Assembly: GCF_003569045.1 (NCBI RefSeq) | Contig: NZ_BFCB01000001.1 | Coordinates: forward strand, 837,189 to 901,188 | DNA length: 64,000 bases | DNA from: Aggregatilinea lenta | GTDB taxonomy: Bacteria > Chloroflexota > Anaerolineae > Aggregatilineales > Aggregatilineaceae | Direction: 5' to 3' | Shown: positions 16,546 to 25,811 of the stretch, piece after piece | How positions within the stretch are numbered: position 1 is the first letter of the stretch | How the letters are laid out: every line of letters starts with the position of its first letter | The notes under the pieces: generated by a model | What the model saw: only the letters and a program-made list of their open reading frames with translations | Told to the model about the DNA's origin: nothing | Databases searched by the model: none | Translations under genes and position numbers: made by a program

Positions 16546-17442
16546 ATGACCGACCGTACCCCGACCTGGGGCGATACTATAGTGCACCTGCTCGCGCTCG
16601 CCTCGCGCATGGAAGGCGAAGGTTACTACAACGTCGCCAAGCTGCTGCGCGCCAGCGCCGACGCGACTCTGCGCCGCACGGCCTACCGGCTCAACCTGCC
16701 GACCGGACTGTCCAACCTGCACGGCGACGTGGCGCGCGCCCTGGGCGAGCTGGCGGCCCTGAGCTGCGGCCCGGACGTGCTCGACGCGCTCAAGGCCGGG
16801 CAGGCGGCGCTCAAAGCCGGACGCCTGCCGTTGATCGAGGAAATGCCGAACCCGTTCGTGTGCCGGACCTGCGGCATGCTGCTGGTCGAGCCGCCCACGG
16901 AGCGCTGTCCCGTCTGCGGGGCGTGGCCGGAGAGCTTTCAGGAGTTCATGCCGAACTACTGGTTCAACGCGCTCGACCCGTTCCAGGCAGTGGAGCGGCT
17001 GCGCACCACGCCGGGCGAGGTCGCCGCGCTGATGGACGGCATGAGCGAAGACGCGATGAACCGGCAGCCCGCGCCGGGCGAGTGGTCGGTCCGGCAGGTG
17101 GTGACGCACCTGCACGACGCGCAAAAGGTGCTGTTCACGCGCATCGATCTGCTCATGACGCAGGATTACCCCTCACTGGCGTCCCAGGCGGTATTCGAGT
17201 GGGCCGGGCAAGAGACGGCGCGCCCGGCGACCACGCGCGACATCTATGCCGAGTACATCGATCTGCGCGGCGAGATCCTGACACGGCTGGAAGGCATCGC
17301 GCTCAAGGACTGGTGGCGCACCGGCTACCATGAGGAGTTCGGCGACGTGACGCTGCGCCAGCAGGTGAGCTACTTCACTGCGCACGAGACGGTCCACCTG
17401 CCGCAGATCGCAGCGCTGCGGGACGCGTTCGGCGGGGAGTGA
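16546..17442 (+). CDS. DinB-superfamily protein with an internal rubredoxin-like zinc ribbon
   Basis: A 298-residue soluble protein. The first ~95 residues are helical and resemble a rubrerythrin-like bundle. Residues ~104-130 hold two cysteine pairs (CRTCGML ... CPVCGAW), a rubredoxin-like knuckle. The C-terminal ~150 residues form a DinB four-helix bundle with the metal-binding histidines in VVTHLHDAQ and AHETVHLPQ. DinB proteins include bacillithiol and mycothiol S-transferases and related metal enzymes. The ribbon between the two bundles is unusual and may carry an electron or a structural zinc. The start follows GAGGAGG. Confidence 0.85.
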   Translation: MTDRTPTWGDTIVHLLALASRMEGEGYYNVAKLLRASADATLRRTAYRLNLPTGLSNLHGDVARALGELAALSCGPDVLDALKAGQAALKAGRLPLIEEMPNPFVCRTCGMLLVEPPTERCPVCGAWPESFQEFMPNYWFNALDPFQAVERLRTTPGEVAALMDGMSEDAMNRQPAPGEWSVRQVVTHLHDAQKVLFTRIDLLMTQDYPSLASQAVFEWAGQETARPATTRDIYAEYIDLRGEILTRLEGIALKDWWRTGYHEEFGDVTLRQQVSYFTAHETVHLPQIAALRDAFGGE

Positions 17443-17538
17443 CGCAGGCTCCTCATCCCGTGGCCTCTTCCCTCCTTTCACCAGACCACAGTGGAGAAAG
17501 GCCGGGGATCAGGTGCTCTTGCCGTTGCCCGCTGTTCG

Positions 17539-19551
17539 CTAATTCGCCTCGATCCACGGGTCGCCGGTAGTGCCGGTGGCGGTCCAGCCGGTCGCGCCCT
17601 GATAATTGACCTGATACCACAACAGCCCATCCGCGCACTGCGGACCGCTGATCACGGAGAACACCGCCTCGCCGGGGATACTGCCGATCTGGCTGGCGCT
17701 GGTGCTGGGTGCGCTGCGCAGTTTGTTGGGCAGGCCGGGCGTCACGCGCCCCGTACCGCCCGCGATCAAGGTGACTGGCTCCGTACCGGGGCACGACACC
17801 GCGCCGGACCCGCTCACGCCGCTGTCCAGCGAGGGCACACCCGCCTGTGCGCCGGAGGGCGTCGCGGTGGGCGCGTCGTTGCCGTCATAAAGCACCTGCT
17901 GCCACAGCGTCCAGAGCACGTGCAGCGCGGTCAGGTTGCGCGCGGTGTAGCCGTACCGCAGGTGGCTTTCGTCGAAGATGGTCGTGATGCCGTCCGGCGG
18001 CGTAGACGGGTGCACCCCATCGCTGGCCAGCCCTTCGCCGGACAGGCTGCGCATCACCTGCCCGTAATCCCACAGCGGCACGTCATACATTTGCGCCGTG
18101 GCGATGATCACCTGATTGAATTCGGCCACGCGGCCATCGGTCGCGCTGTTGTAGTGCTTGGGCGGAATCGTGCTGAGGACCGGAATCACGCCCATGTTGA
18201 TCGAGATCTGCACGATCTCGTGCATGTTCGCCTGGAAGTCGAGCGTGGAGAGGCCGCCGGAGTCGTTGGTGCCGAACATGATCAGCGCGACGCTCGGCTT
18301 CACCACACGATATTCGCATGCCAGCGGCGTTTCGCCGGAGCGGCACAGGCCGCCGTCGGCATTGGACGGATCGAGCACGCTGGTCGTGCCCCAGCCGTTG
18401 CGCGCCGCGATAGACGACGCCGCAAACGGGTTCTGCCCGCGTGCGTTGGGGCCGGAGAAGAACCGGATCGCGCCGCCCAGGTAGCTGTAGTCGCCCAGGC
18501 TGTAATTGCCCGCGCCGATCTGCGTCAGGAACTGCGGCGCGGCGGAGATGCTGTCGCCCACGCGGGTGAAGGTGTAGGCGGAGTTGCCCAGGCTGCGGCC
18601 ATACAGGAAGATCGCGCGCGCGTGGGACGAGACCCCCGACACGGCGTTGGCGTTGACCGGCCCGGCAGAGACGGCGGCAACCTGCGTCGGCACGCTGTTG
18701 GCGGCCACGGCCACCCCATCCAGGCCGGACCCGATCACAAGGTATTCCGTGGCGACCCAACCCATCACGCCGCTGTCGGTGATCACCTGGACCCACGTGC
18801 CGTCCTGCGACTTGCCGATGATCGTCAGCGCGGCGTTGGCGGACAGGTTCATGATGACCGATCCGGTGCCGGGCGCATCACGCAGGCGCAGGTAATCGCA
18901 CGTATCGCAGACCACCGCGCCGGGCGGCACCGGGGTGTTGGTGGATGCGGGCGCGGCCACGACCGGCGTTGCACTCGGTTTGGCTCCGCCGGAGGGTGTG
19001 AACACTTCCTGGGTGGGCGCGGCCAGCGCGGACGACGCACTGGTATCGGGTGCAGGCGTGTTGGGCGCGGGGGTGATCGGGATTGCGGTGGGCAGCCAGC
19101 CGTCCAGCGGCACCCAATACGTCGCGGTCAGTGTGGAGGCGGCGGGGGCGTCGAGCGCCTGTGCGACTGCAATTGGTGTCTCGGTGGTATTCGGAGGCGC
19201 AGTGAGGGTTGGCGCGGGCGTGGTGCTGGGCAGCGGTGGCGTCAGTGTGGGCGCGGCGGTGACGGACGCCAGCGGATCGGGCGTATGGGTGGGCAGCGGC
19301 GCTTTGGTCGGCACATTCACCGACGGCGCGGGCTGGATCGTGCTCGCGCTGCTTGTCTCTCCGTTGGCGTCGGGCGGTGCGCTGGCGGGTGTGATCGTGT
19401 CGTTGGGTGAGGTGGTCGCCCAGGCCAGGGGTGTGCCCACGGTCGGGCCGGGCTGGGGGGCCGGATTGGTCGACATATTACAGGCAGCGAGAATCAGCAT
19501 CAGGCCCGCATATCCGGCCAAAATGCGCCGCATTTGTTTCATCATACGCAT
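17539..19551 (-). CDS. SH3b-SGNH-SH3b lipoprotein (SGNH family member A, serine form)
   Basis: A 670-residue lipoprotein: the ATG at 19551 follows AGGAG and gives a lipobox (LILAAC, Cys24); longer starts lie in unrelated sequence. After a ~210-residue Thr/Pro/Ala-rich stalk comes a bacterial SH3 domain (YLRLRDAPGTGSV ... GVMGWVATEYLV), then an SGNH-like domain with block I GDSIS, block III FGTND, and a block V candidate DGVH, and a C-terminal SH3 domain (KLRSAPSTSASQIG). The loop C-x2-GETPLAC is shared with four paralogs in this window, in which block I is GDC. This member keeps the serine. It should be a surface-anchored esterase or glycan deacetylase-like enzyme, but its substrate is unknown. 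Confidence 0.88.
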   Translation of the reverse strand: MRMMKQMRRILAGYAGLMLILAACNMSTNPAPQPGPTVGTPLAWATTSPNDTITPASAPPDANGETSSASTIQPAPSVNVPTKAPLPTHTPDPLASVTAAPTLTPPLPSTTPAPTLTAPPNTTETPIAVAQALDAPAASTLTATYWVPLDGWLPTAIPITPAPNTPAPDTSASSALAAPTQEVFTPSGGAKPSATPVVAAPASTNTPVPPGAVVCDTCDYLRLRDAPGTGSVIMNLSANAALTIIGKSQDGTWVQVITDSGVMGWVATEYLVIGSGLDGVAVAANSVPTQVAAVSAGPVNANAVSGVSSHARAIFLYGRSLGNSAYTFTRVGDSISAAPQFLTQIGAGNYSLGDYSYLGGAIRFFSGPNARGQNPFAASSIAARNGWGTTSVLDPSNADGGLCRSGETPLACEYRVVKPSVALIMFGTNDSGGLSTLDFQANMHEIVQISINMGVIPVLSTIPPKHYNSATDGRVAEFNQVIIATAQMYDVPLWDYGQVMRSLSGEGLASDGVHPSTPPDGITTIFDESHLRYGYTARNLTALHVLWTLWQQVLYDGNDAPTATPSGAQAGVPSLDSGVSGSGAVSCPGTEPVTLIAGGTGRVTPGLPNKLRSAPSTSASQIGSIPGEAVFSVISGPQCADGLLWYQVNYQGATGWTATGTTGDPWIEAN

Positions 19552-19723
19552 AGCTCCTGAAGCCCCCACCCACCTGCTGTATCGCCGCGTATTGTAGCCC
19601 ATGTTCCTATCACGCACACCTTGCGTCCGGACGCATCCCGGCCTGCCGTCCCGCGCGACATAGGTTATACTTCGTGCCTGATAAACAGAGTCACTCATGC
19701 GCGTAAACAAAAGGAGCAATCGC

Positions 19724-20707
19724 ATGCAGTACCGCGAATTAGGGCGTACCGGCTGGTCCGTGTCGGAGGTGAGCTTTGGCGCGTGGGCGATTGGCTCCGC
19801 GTGGGGCACAGTAGACGACAGCGAGTCGATTGCCGCCCTGAACACCGCCATCGACAACGGCGTGAATTTTATCGACACGGCGGACGTCTACGGCGATGGG
19901 CACAGCGAAAAGCTGATCGCCAGCGTGCTCAAGGGCCGCAGCGAGCAGGTTTATGTGGCGACGAAGGCCGGGCGGCGTCTGCCTCAGCAGGTTCCCGAAG
20001 GCTACACGCGCGAAAACCTGACCGCATGGATCGAGCGCAGCCTGCGCAACCTGGAAACGGACAGCCTCGACCTCGTGCAGCTGCACTGCCCGCCGACCGC
20101 CATCTACTACATGCCGGACGTGTTCGGCATCCTGGATGCTCTGGTGCAGGAGGGTAAGATCAAGCACTACGGCGTCAGCGTGGAGAAGGTCGAAGAAGCG
20201 CTGAAGGCGATCGAGTTCCCCAACGTGAAGACGGTGCAGATCATCTTCAACATGTTCCGCCACCGTCCCAGCGATCTGTTCTTCCCCGAAGCGAAGCGGC
20301 GCAAGGTCGGCATTCTGGCGCGCGTCCCGCTGGCGAGCGGCCTGCTGACGGGCAAGATGACGCCGCAGACCACCTTCGCCGCCGACGATCACCGCAACTT
20401 CAACCGCGAGGGTGAGTCGTTCGACAAGGGCGAGACGTTCTCCGGTGTGAATTATGAAACGGGCCTGCAAGCGGTCGAGGAACTGCGCGCGCTCGTGCCG
20501 GAAAACGCGACGATGGCTCAGCTCGCGCTGCGCTGGATCTTGATGTTCGACGCGGTGACGTGCGTCATTCCGGGCGCGAAGCGGCCCTCGCAGGCGCTGG
20601 ACAACATTCACGCCGCCGATCTGCCGCCGCTGACCGCCGCGCAGATGGAAACTGTCCACGACGTCTACGACCGCCTGATCCGCCCGCAGGTGCACCAGCT
20701 CTGGTAG
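19724..20707 (+). CDS. Aldo/keto reductase
   Basis: A 327-residue TIM-barrel NADPH-dependent oxidoreductase. The catalytic tetrad is visible: Asp and Tyr in FIDTADVYGDGHSE, Lys in VYVATKAG, and His in LVQLHCPP. The nucleotide-binding end has VIPGAKRPSQ. The start at 19724 follows AAGGAG and gives the family N-terminus MQYRELGRTGWSVS; an upstream ATG at 19697 is rejected. It belongs to the broad AKR group related to YajO/IolS; the carbonyl substrate cannot be assigned. It is convergent with the B12 transporter operon. Confidence 0.94.
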   Translation: MQYRELGRTGWSVSEVSFGAWAIGSAWGTVDDSESIAALNTAIDNGVNFIDTADVYGDGHSEKLIASVLKGRSEQVYVATKAGRRLPQQVPEGYTRENLTAWIERSLRNLETDSLDLVQLHCPPTAIYYMPDVFGILDALVQEGKIKHYGVSVEKVEEALKAIEFPNVKTVQIIFNMFRHRPSDLFFPEAKRRKVGILARVPLASGLLTGKMTPQTTFAADDHRNFNREGESFDKGETFSGVNYETGLQAVEELRALVPENATMAQLALRWILMFDAVTCVIPGAKRPSQALDNIHAADLPPLTAAQMETVHDVYDRLIRPQVHQLW

Positions 20708-20736
20708 GGTGAAGGGCAGCAGGTAACCACGATTTG

Positions 20737-20892
20737 TGTAGGGGCGTAAAAAACGAGCGGGTCACAGACCCGCCCCCTACAGTCTGAGCGTTAGGTGTTG
20801 TAGGGGCAGGTTTCTAACCTGCCCCTACTTTTTTTTCTTTTCTTCAGGTGGCGGAAAAAGGAAAACGGGCGGAGCAAGCCCCGTCCCAACGG
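20737..20892. repeat. Cluster of three palindromic hairpin modules
   Basis: Three modules lie in the 219-base convergent gap: GTAGGGGCG ... CGGGTCACAGACCCG ... CCCCTAC at 20737-20780; a perfect 29-base palindrome with arms GTAGGGGCAGGTT / AACCTGCCCCTAC at 20800-20828, followed by a long T run; and CGGGCGGAGC / GCCCCGTCCC at 20866-20892. Confidence 0.85.
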
Positions 20893-20926
20893 ATCTAATC
20901 CCCGATCCCTATTCCCCAGTCCCTGC

Positions 20927-21820
20927 CTACCGACCCACTGCGGCGATCGCCGGGCGTGGATCGGCGCTGACCTCGCCCGTAATTGCCAGCCGCAGGTAGC
21001 CCGTGATCGGGTCGCGGTAGGGCTGCACGTCCACACAGTACACCTCGGCCAGCAGATCCGGCGTCAGCACGGCGTCGGGCGTGCCCTCGGCCAGCACCGC
21101 GCCGTCGTGCAGCATGACCAGGCGGTCACAGTAGCGTGCGGCCATCTCCAGGTCGTGCACGGCGACGACCACGCCCAGCCGGTCCTGCGCAGAGCCGCCA
21201 GTCACGAGGCGGCGCAGCAGGTCCAGCACGCCGAGCTGGTGCTGCACGTCCAGGTTGGCGGTCGGCTCGTCGAGCAGCAGCACGTGCGGCTGCTGCGCAA
21301 GGGCGCGCGCGATCAACACACGCTGGCGCTCGCCGCCGCTCAGCGTGTTGATCAGCCGCCCGGTCAGGTGCGCGGTATCGGTGCGTTCCAGCGCGTCCTG
21401 CACGATCTCCCGGTCGCGCCCGGTTTCGATCTCGAAGCGGCCCAGGTGCGGGCTGCGGCCCATCATCACGATCTGCTCGACGGTGAACGCGAAGTCCAGC
21501 GCGGTGATCTGCGGCACGTGGGCGATGATGCGCGCGATCTGCCGCGTGGAGTAGCGGCGCAGCGGCTGGCCGAGCAGCGTGATCTCGCCGTCCGCGTCGG
21601 ACCACAGCCCGCCGATGGCCTTCAGCAGCGTCGATTTGCCCGCGCCGTTGGGACCGACCAGCCCGACCAGTTCCCCCATCGAGACGGAAAATGACACGTC
21701 ACGCAGTAGATCGCGCTCGTCGCGGCGCACGGTCAACCCGCTGCCGCGCAGCAGGGCCGGGTCGCCGGAGCCGTTGGTGTGCCCGTTGGGGGATCGTCGG
21801 AGACTATTGCGCTTGTTCAT
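20927..21820 (-). CDS. btuD: Vitamin B12 ABC transporter ATP-binding protein
   Basis: A 297-residue ATPase of the FecCD/BtuCD class: Walker A GPNGAGKST, signature TLSGGERQRVLIARALAQ, Walker B HVLLLDEPTANLD, and switch His in AVHDLEMAA. The second ATG (21820) is chosen because GAGG lies nine bases upstream; the first (21829) overlaps that site. It overlaps the end of the binding-protein gene by 17 bases. It powers cobalamin import through the permease encoded upstream. B12 rather than iron is assigned because the operon follows a cobalamin riboswitch. Confidence 0.88.
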   Translation of the reverse strand: MNKRNSLRRSPNGHTNGSGDPALLRGSGLTVRRDERDLLRDVSFSVSMGELVGLVGPNGAGKSTLLKAIGGLWSDADGEITLLGQPLRRYSTRQIARIIAHVPQITALDFAFTVEQIVMMGRSPHLGRFEIETGRDREIVQDALERTDTAHLTGRLINTLSGGERQRVLIARALAQQPHVLLLDEPTANLDVQHQLGVLDLLRRLVTGGSAQDRLGVVVAVHDLEMAARYCDRLVMLHDGAVLAEGTPDAVLTPDLLAEVYCVDVQPYRDPITGYLRLAITGEVSADPRPAIAAVGR

Positions 21821-23198
21821 GGGCTGCATCCTCGGTCGCGCTCATTGAAAGGTCGGGAAACGCATCAGGGTAGAGCACGTGCGCCACATCCTCCACACCG
21901 TCCGCGATGTACTGGCTGACGTTGGTCATGTGGGCCGCGTTGATAGCGTAGACGTGGCCGGTTTGCGCGGCGCGCACCGTGCCGAGCGCCTGATCGGACG
22001 TGAACCACGCGACCGGATCGTCCTCGCCGGTGAACCACCCGCTGACCAGGACCACGTCGGGGTCGGCGCCGATTGCGAATTCCGCGTTCACCAGCGGGTA
22101 CGCTTCCAGCCCGGCCTCGGCCACGACGTTCATACCGCCCGCCAACTGGATGATCTCATCGACCGTGCTGCCCGGGCCGTAGGTGATGCCGCCCGGCTCG
22201 TAATAAAGCACGCGTACCGGGTCCTCATCCGCGACGGCGTCCTGCACCGCGTCCAGCCGCCCGTCCATCTGCGCGATCATCTGGTCTGCGCGGGCGTCCT
22301 CGCCTGTTACCTCGCCCAACAGCCGGATGTTGGTGCGGATCTCCTCGACCGTGTTGAACTCGGTCAGCATGAAGACCGGCACGCCCGCGTCTTCGAGCTG
22401 GTCCAGCGCGGCGGGATTACTGTAGCTGGCGAGGATGACTAGATCTGCGTCCAGGCTGATCAGCACTTCCGGGTCGCCGGAAAGATCGGTGTGCGGGATG
22501 TCCGCGAGGCGGTCGCTGATGTTGCTGATCTGCGGATCATCCGCGAAGTACGACACGCCGATCAGCCGCTCCGGGCCGATCATGTCCAGCAGGATCTCAT
22601 CCGAACCGAGCGTGACGGAGGCGATGCGCTGCGGCGGCGCGTCGAGGGTGACCTCACGGCCCAGGCCATCGACCACCGTGCGCGGGAACTCTGCCTCCGG
22701 CGCGCAGATCGTCTCGAACGGAATCGTGGGCGGCGGAGACGCGTTGGGGTCGGTCGTGTCGCGCCACCACCAGCCCTCGACGTCGCTCTGCTTCACCGTG
22801 TACCCGGCTGCGCCCACGACGCTGAACTGCCACGTTCCGGCGGCGTTCAGGTGGAAATAGGACCAGTACGTGCACGGGCCGTCGCCCTCGCACTGGCAGA
22901 AGCACGAGTCGCCGGGCGGCGTGCAGCCCACGTTGTCCACGCGGCACACGGACGCGCCCGTCGAGCCTTGATCGACGGCCAGATCGAGGCCGGTGGCTTC
23001 CAGCGCATCGACGCCGGTCGGCGCGTCGCCGTCGAGCGTGACGCAAAAGGTCTGGACGTTCCCGTCCCCGGTCTGCACGATCACGCCCGCCTGGATGGTG
23101 GGATCGTCGCCCTGGGCGTAGAGGGTCCCGCCTGCCAGCAGCGCGGCGGCGATCAGGACCAGTCCCAGCCCGGCGGAAAACATGCGGCGAACGGTCAT
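21804..23198 (-). CDS. btuF: Cobalamin-binding protein (BtuF-like) with an added Cys-rich N-terminal domain
   Basis: A 464-residue secreted protein. A signal peptide (residues 1-29) is followed by ~135 residues with six closely spaced cysteines (VGCTPPGDSCFCQCEG, then GPCTYWSYF) and the pattern VTLDGDAPTGVDALEATG, which recalls DUF4430/transcobalamin C-terminal-like domains (recalled, not searched). From residue ~180 the chain is a classic class III binding protein: DGLGREVTLDAPPQRIASVT, TLGSDEILLDMIG, and VVLVSGWFTGED. Typical BtuF proteins are about 250-350 residues, so the N-terminal domain is an addition and may help capture B12 or another corrinoid outside the membrane. Confidence 0.85.
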   Translation of the reverse strand: MTVRRMFSAGLGLVLIAAALLAGGTLYAQGDDPTIQAGVIVQTGDGNVQTFCVTLDGDAPTGVDALEATGLDLAVDQGSTGASVCRVDNVGCTPPGDSCFCQCEGDGPCTYWSYFHLNAAGTWQFSVVGAAGYTVKQSDVEGWWWRDTTDPNASPPPTIPFETICAPEAEFPRTVVDGLGREVTLDAPPQRIASVTLGSDEILLDMIGPERLIGVSYFADDPQISNISDRLADIPHTDLSGDPEVLISLDADLVILASYSNPAALDQLEDAGVPVFMLTEFNTVEEIRTNIRLLGEVTGEDARADQMIAQMDGRLDAVQDAVADEDPVRVLYYEPGGITYGPGSTVDEIIQLAGGMNVVAEAGLEAYPLVNAEFAIGADPDVVLVSGWFTGEDDPVAWFTSDQALGTVRAAQTGHVYAINAAHMTNVSQYIADGVEDVAHVLYPDAFPDLSMSATEDAAHEQAQ

Positions 23199-23278
23199 GC
23201 GTCCAACTCCTTTTTGAGCGGTTAGCTGCTAGCTTTTAGCTCTTAGCTAAAGGCTAACTGCTAATCGCTAACAACTTT

Positions 23279-24409
23279 CTACAGTAAAGCAATGCGGCGG
23301 CGGTTGCGCCACAGTAAAGACACGAAAAACGGCCCGCCGACCAGCGCCGTGACCGTTCCGGTAGGCAGTTGTTCCGGCGCGATGATCGACCGCGCGATCG
23401 CGTCCGCGAACACCAAAAACGCCGCGCCGCCGATCAGGCTCGCGGGCAGCAGCACGCGGTGGTCCGGCCCGATGATCAGGCGCAGGATGTGCGGCACGAC
23501 GAGGCCCACGAAGGCGATGGTGCCCGCGACGCTCACGGCGGAGGCGGTCAGCAGGCTGCTTAGCGTAAGCAGCACCAGCCGCACGCGCGGCACGTTGACG
23601 CCCAACGACTGTGCGCTTTCCTCCCCGATGGTCAGCAGGTTCAGTTCGCGACTGTAGAGCAGCAGCAGCCCCGCCGACACAAGGATCGGCCACAGCGCGA
23701 CCCAGAAGTAATCCCAGCCGCGCCCCTCCAGGCTGCCCACGACCCACGACAGCACCGAACGGGTCGCGCTGGCGTCTGCCGAGCGCAGCAGCAGCACCGA
23801 GGTCAGCGCGCCGAGCACGGAATTGAGCGCGACGCCTGCCAGCAGCAGCGCCGCGAGGTTGGTGCGCCCCTGCTGCAGCGAGAGCATGTAGACCAGCAGC
23901 GCGGCCAGCAGCGCCCCGACGAAGGCCGCGACCGGCACGCGCCACAGCGCGTTCGCCATCGGGCCGCGCGTCAGCAGCCACAGATCGCCCACGGCGGCAG
24001 TTTGCGTCATGACCAGCACCACGCTGAACGACGCACCCGCGCTGATCCCGATGATGCCCGGATCGGCCAGTGGGTTGCGGAACAGGCCCTGCATCACCGC
24101 GCCCGCGCAGGCCAGCGCTGCGCCGACCAGCGCCGCCACCATCAGCCCCGGCAGGCGCACGATGGTCACGATGCGGTAGGTGGACGAGGTCACGTCCACG
24201 CTGTGCGTGAGGCCCATGTACTGCAGCAGGGCGTCGGCCACGTCGCGGTAAGGGATCGAGGTAGAGCCGACCGACGCGGCATAAATCATAGCGGCCAGCA
24301 GCAGCAGCAGCAGCGCCCCGCAGATCACGATCAGGCGGGGCAGCACGCCAATCCCGGCCAGCAAAAAGGCCGGACGCGGGCGCTCGGCAGCGTTGAAGGA
24401 AGAAGCCAC
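23279..24409 (-). CDS. btuC: Vitamin B12 ABC transporter permease
   Basis: A 376-residue FecCD-family permease with about ten transmembrane helices and the family motifs RLPGLMVAALVGAALACAG, QGLFRNPLADPGIIGISAGA and GTIAFVGLVVPHILRLI. The GTG at 24409 is chosen because it begins shortly before the first helix; the frame is open further upstream but that part overlaps the riboswitch. The start has only a weak ribosome site. It is the first gene of the btuC-btuF-btuD operon and the cobalamin riboswitch should control it. Confidence 0.88.
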   Translation of the reverse strand: MASSFNAAERPRPAFLLAGIGVLPRLIVICGALLLLLLAAMIYAASVGSTSIPYRDVADALLQYMGLTHSVDVTSSTYRIVTIVRLPGLMVAALVGAALACAGAVMQGLFRNPLADPGIIGISAGASFSVVLVMTQTAAVGDLWLLTRGPMANALWRVPVAAFVGALLAALLVYMLSLQQGRTNLAALLLAGVALNSVLGALTSVLLLRSADASATRSVLSWVVGSLEGRGWDYFWVALWPILVSAGLLLLYSRELNLLTIGEESAQSLGVNVPRVRLVLLTLSSLLTASAVSVAGTIAFVGLVVPHILRLIIGPDHRVLLPASLIGGAAFLVFADAIARSIIAPEQLPTGTVTALVGGPFFVSLLWRNRRRIALL

Positions 24410-24534
24410 AGTCGATCTCGTTTCGCAATGGTTCAAAACAGCGATGCAGCTTCGCGGGGGGAGGGGATCGAAAACCCGGCCTGATGGGACCGGGTTGGAC
24501 GGCTTATGCCGGGAACTGGCGGGGCCATGTGGCA

Positions 24535-24728
24535 CCGGTTAAGCTCCAACCCCTCTCCGCGAAGGTCGAAACTCGGATTCCAATGGGGCGGGCGACCGGG
24601 CTTGAGAACGGCGAACCGTCCATTTACCGTTGCGGGTCAGCGCAGGACTCACACCTGCTTCGCCATCGCGGGATTTTTCCACGACGCTTTGCCATCCGGA
24701 GCAAAAGCGCCACACTGGAAGCGATCTT
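24535..24728 (-). ncRNA. Cobalamin riboswitch
   Basis: On the minus strand the B12 box reads AGGTGTGAGTCCTGCGCTG then ACCCGCAACGGTAA (24623-24658), matching the conserved core GGTGnnAnnCCnnnGCnGnCCCGCnACnGTnA. A GGTG-bearing 5' stem lies just after the promoter, and a 3' stretch with GGAGCTTAACCGGTGCC fits the ligand-side helix. The ends are approximate. It precedes btuC by about 125 bases, so bound adenosylcobalamin would lower expression of the importer. Confidence 0.88.
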
Positions 24729-24735
24729 CACCGTA

Positions 24736-24764
24736 ACGATAGCATTTGCCGCGCGAACGCGCAA
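24736..24764 (-). promoter_or_regulatory. Promoter of the cobalamin riboswitch and btu operon
   Basis: On the minus strand TTGCGC (24759-24764), a 17-base spacer, then an extended -10 TGCTATCGT (TATCGT at 24736-24741). Transcription would start near 24729, right at the 5' edge of the riboswitch. Confidence 0.6.
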
Positions 24765-24881
24765 ACAGACGTGGCGTTCCTCACCCTTTCGGGGTGTACT
24801 GCGGCGATTCTCGCACCATCCGACCTGGTCATACGTATAACATTATGTTGCGAACGCTTGATTCAGAGGAGAGCGCAAAGT

Positions 24882-25637
24882 ATGTCCAAGCCAAAGGTTG
24901 TGGTCGTTCAAGCCGCGTCGGTCGATGGCCGTTTGACGCTTTCCCCGGACACCTTGCTCATGGCCGCAATGGATCGTTGGACTGCTGTCGCCGGGACGAG
25001 CGAGACGTTTGTCAACACGCTGAAAGACATCCACCAGCCCCAAGCGCAGCTTGAGGGTAGTGGATCGTTCATCCTCGACAGCATGACATCGGAGCCGCTA
25101 CCCCCTGCGGAGGACGACTTGAGTGCCCTTTACGACGACTTTCTACCGGATGAGATCGTGCGCCAGCCAGGACGTCGCTGGTTCACGGCGGTCGACAGTC
25201 GGGGGCGCATTCGCTGGATGTACAAAGAATTCCCTGGCGAAGAATGGACGAGCTGGTATGCGCTGGTCCTGGTGTCTCGCCAGACGCCGCCCGCCTACTT
25301 AGCGTACCTGCGTCGAGAGATGATCCCCTACCTCGTCACGGGCGAAGACCGGGTCGATCTGGCCTGTGCGTTGGACAAGCTCAACGCGCTGCTGGACGTC
25401 ACGACTGTGATGTCTACGGCAGGCGGCACGCTGAACGGCGCGTTGCTGCGTGCCGGGCTGATCGACGAGGTCAACATCGACGTCTTCCCCGGCCTGATTG
25501 GAGGTCGCACGACGCCGAGCCTGTTCGATTCGACCGAACTGGGGCCAGACGATCAGCCCACGCGCCTGACACTGATCTCGGCAGAAGCGCAGCCGGACGG
25601 CCATGTCTGGCTGCGTTATGCGGTGGCAGCGGGCTAA
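24882..25637 (+). CDS. RibD C-terminal/dihydrofolate-reductase-fold protein
   Basis: A 251-residue cytoplasmic NADPH-dependent reductase fold. The start MSKPKVVVVQAASVDGRLTL is the RibD_C signature, and TVMSTAGGTLNGALLRAGLIDE is the cofactor-loop region shared by riboflavin-specific reductases and YyaP/YwjB-like proteins. The start at 24882 follows AGAGGAG; longer readings run into the riboswitch promoter. No deaminase domain is present, and no riboflavin genes are near, so it may be a stand-alone reductase rather than a RibD partner. It is divergent from the btu operon. Confidence 0.88.
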   Translation: MSKPKVVVVQAASVDGRLTLSPDTLLMAAMDRWTAVAGTSETFVNTLKDIHQPQAQLEGSGSFILDSMTSEPLPPAEDDLSALYDDFLPDEIVRQPGRRWFTAVDSRGRIRWMYKEFPGEEWTSWYALVLVSRQTPPAYLAYLRREMIPYLVTGEDRVDLACALDKLNALLDVTTVMSTAGGTLNGALLRAGLIDEVNIDVFPGLIGGRTTPSLFDSTELGPDDQPTRLTLISAEAQPDGHVWLRYAVAAG

Positions 25638-25811
25638 GAATCAGACGCTGTTCGTTCTGTTGTGGATCCCAGGGTCGGAGCATTCCGGCCCTGTTTGTTC
25701 CCCCCAAAAAGCATTCGCGCCGATAGGGGCTGCAAAAAGTCAGATCGCGTATACTTAGGAGCAGGAACTTAAAGTTTATTTCACTCATTGATTCCGTGGA
25801 GATGGAACCGT

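Noticed and set aside
17448-17512. Possible decayed family A palindrome after the DinB gene
   Set aside because: Arms share only short matches with the other copies, so it is not listed as a repeat.
17491-19410. 639-codon plus-strand frame opposite the SH3b-SGNH lipoprotein
   Set aside because: It is antisense to a gene with clear lipobox, SH3b and SGNH motifs, and its composition is Arg/His/Gly-biased.
20927-24409. Iron-siderophore importer reading of the FecCD-type operon
   Set aside because: The cobalamin riboswitch directly upstream favours vitamin B12 over iron.
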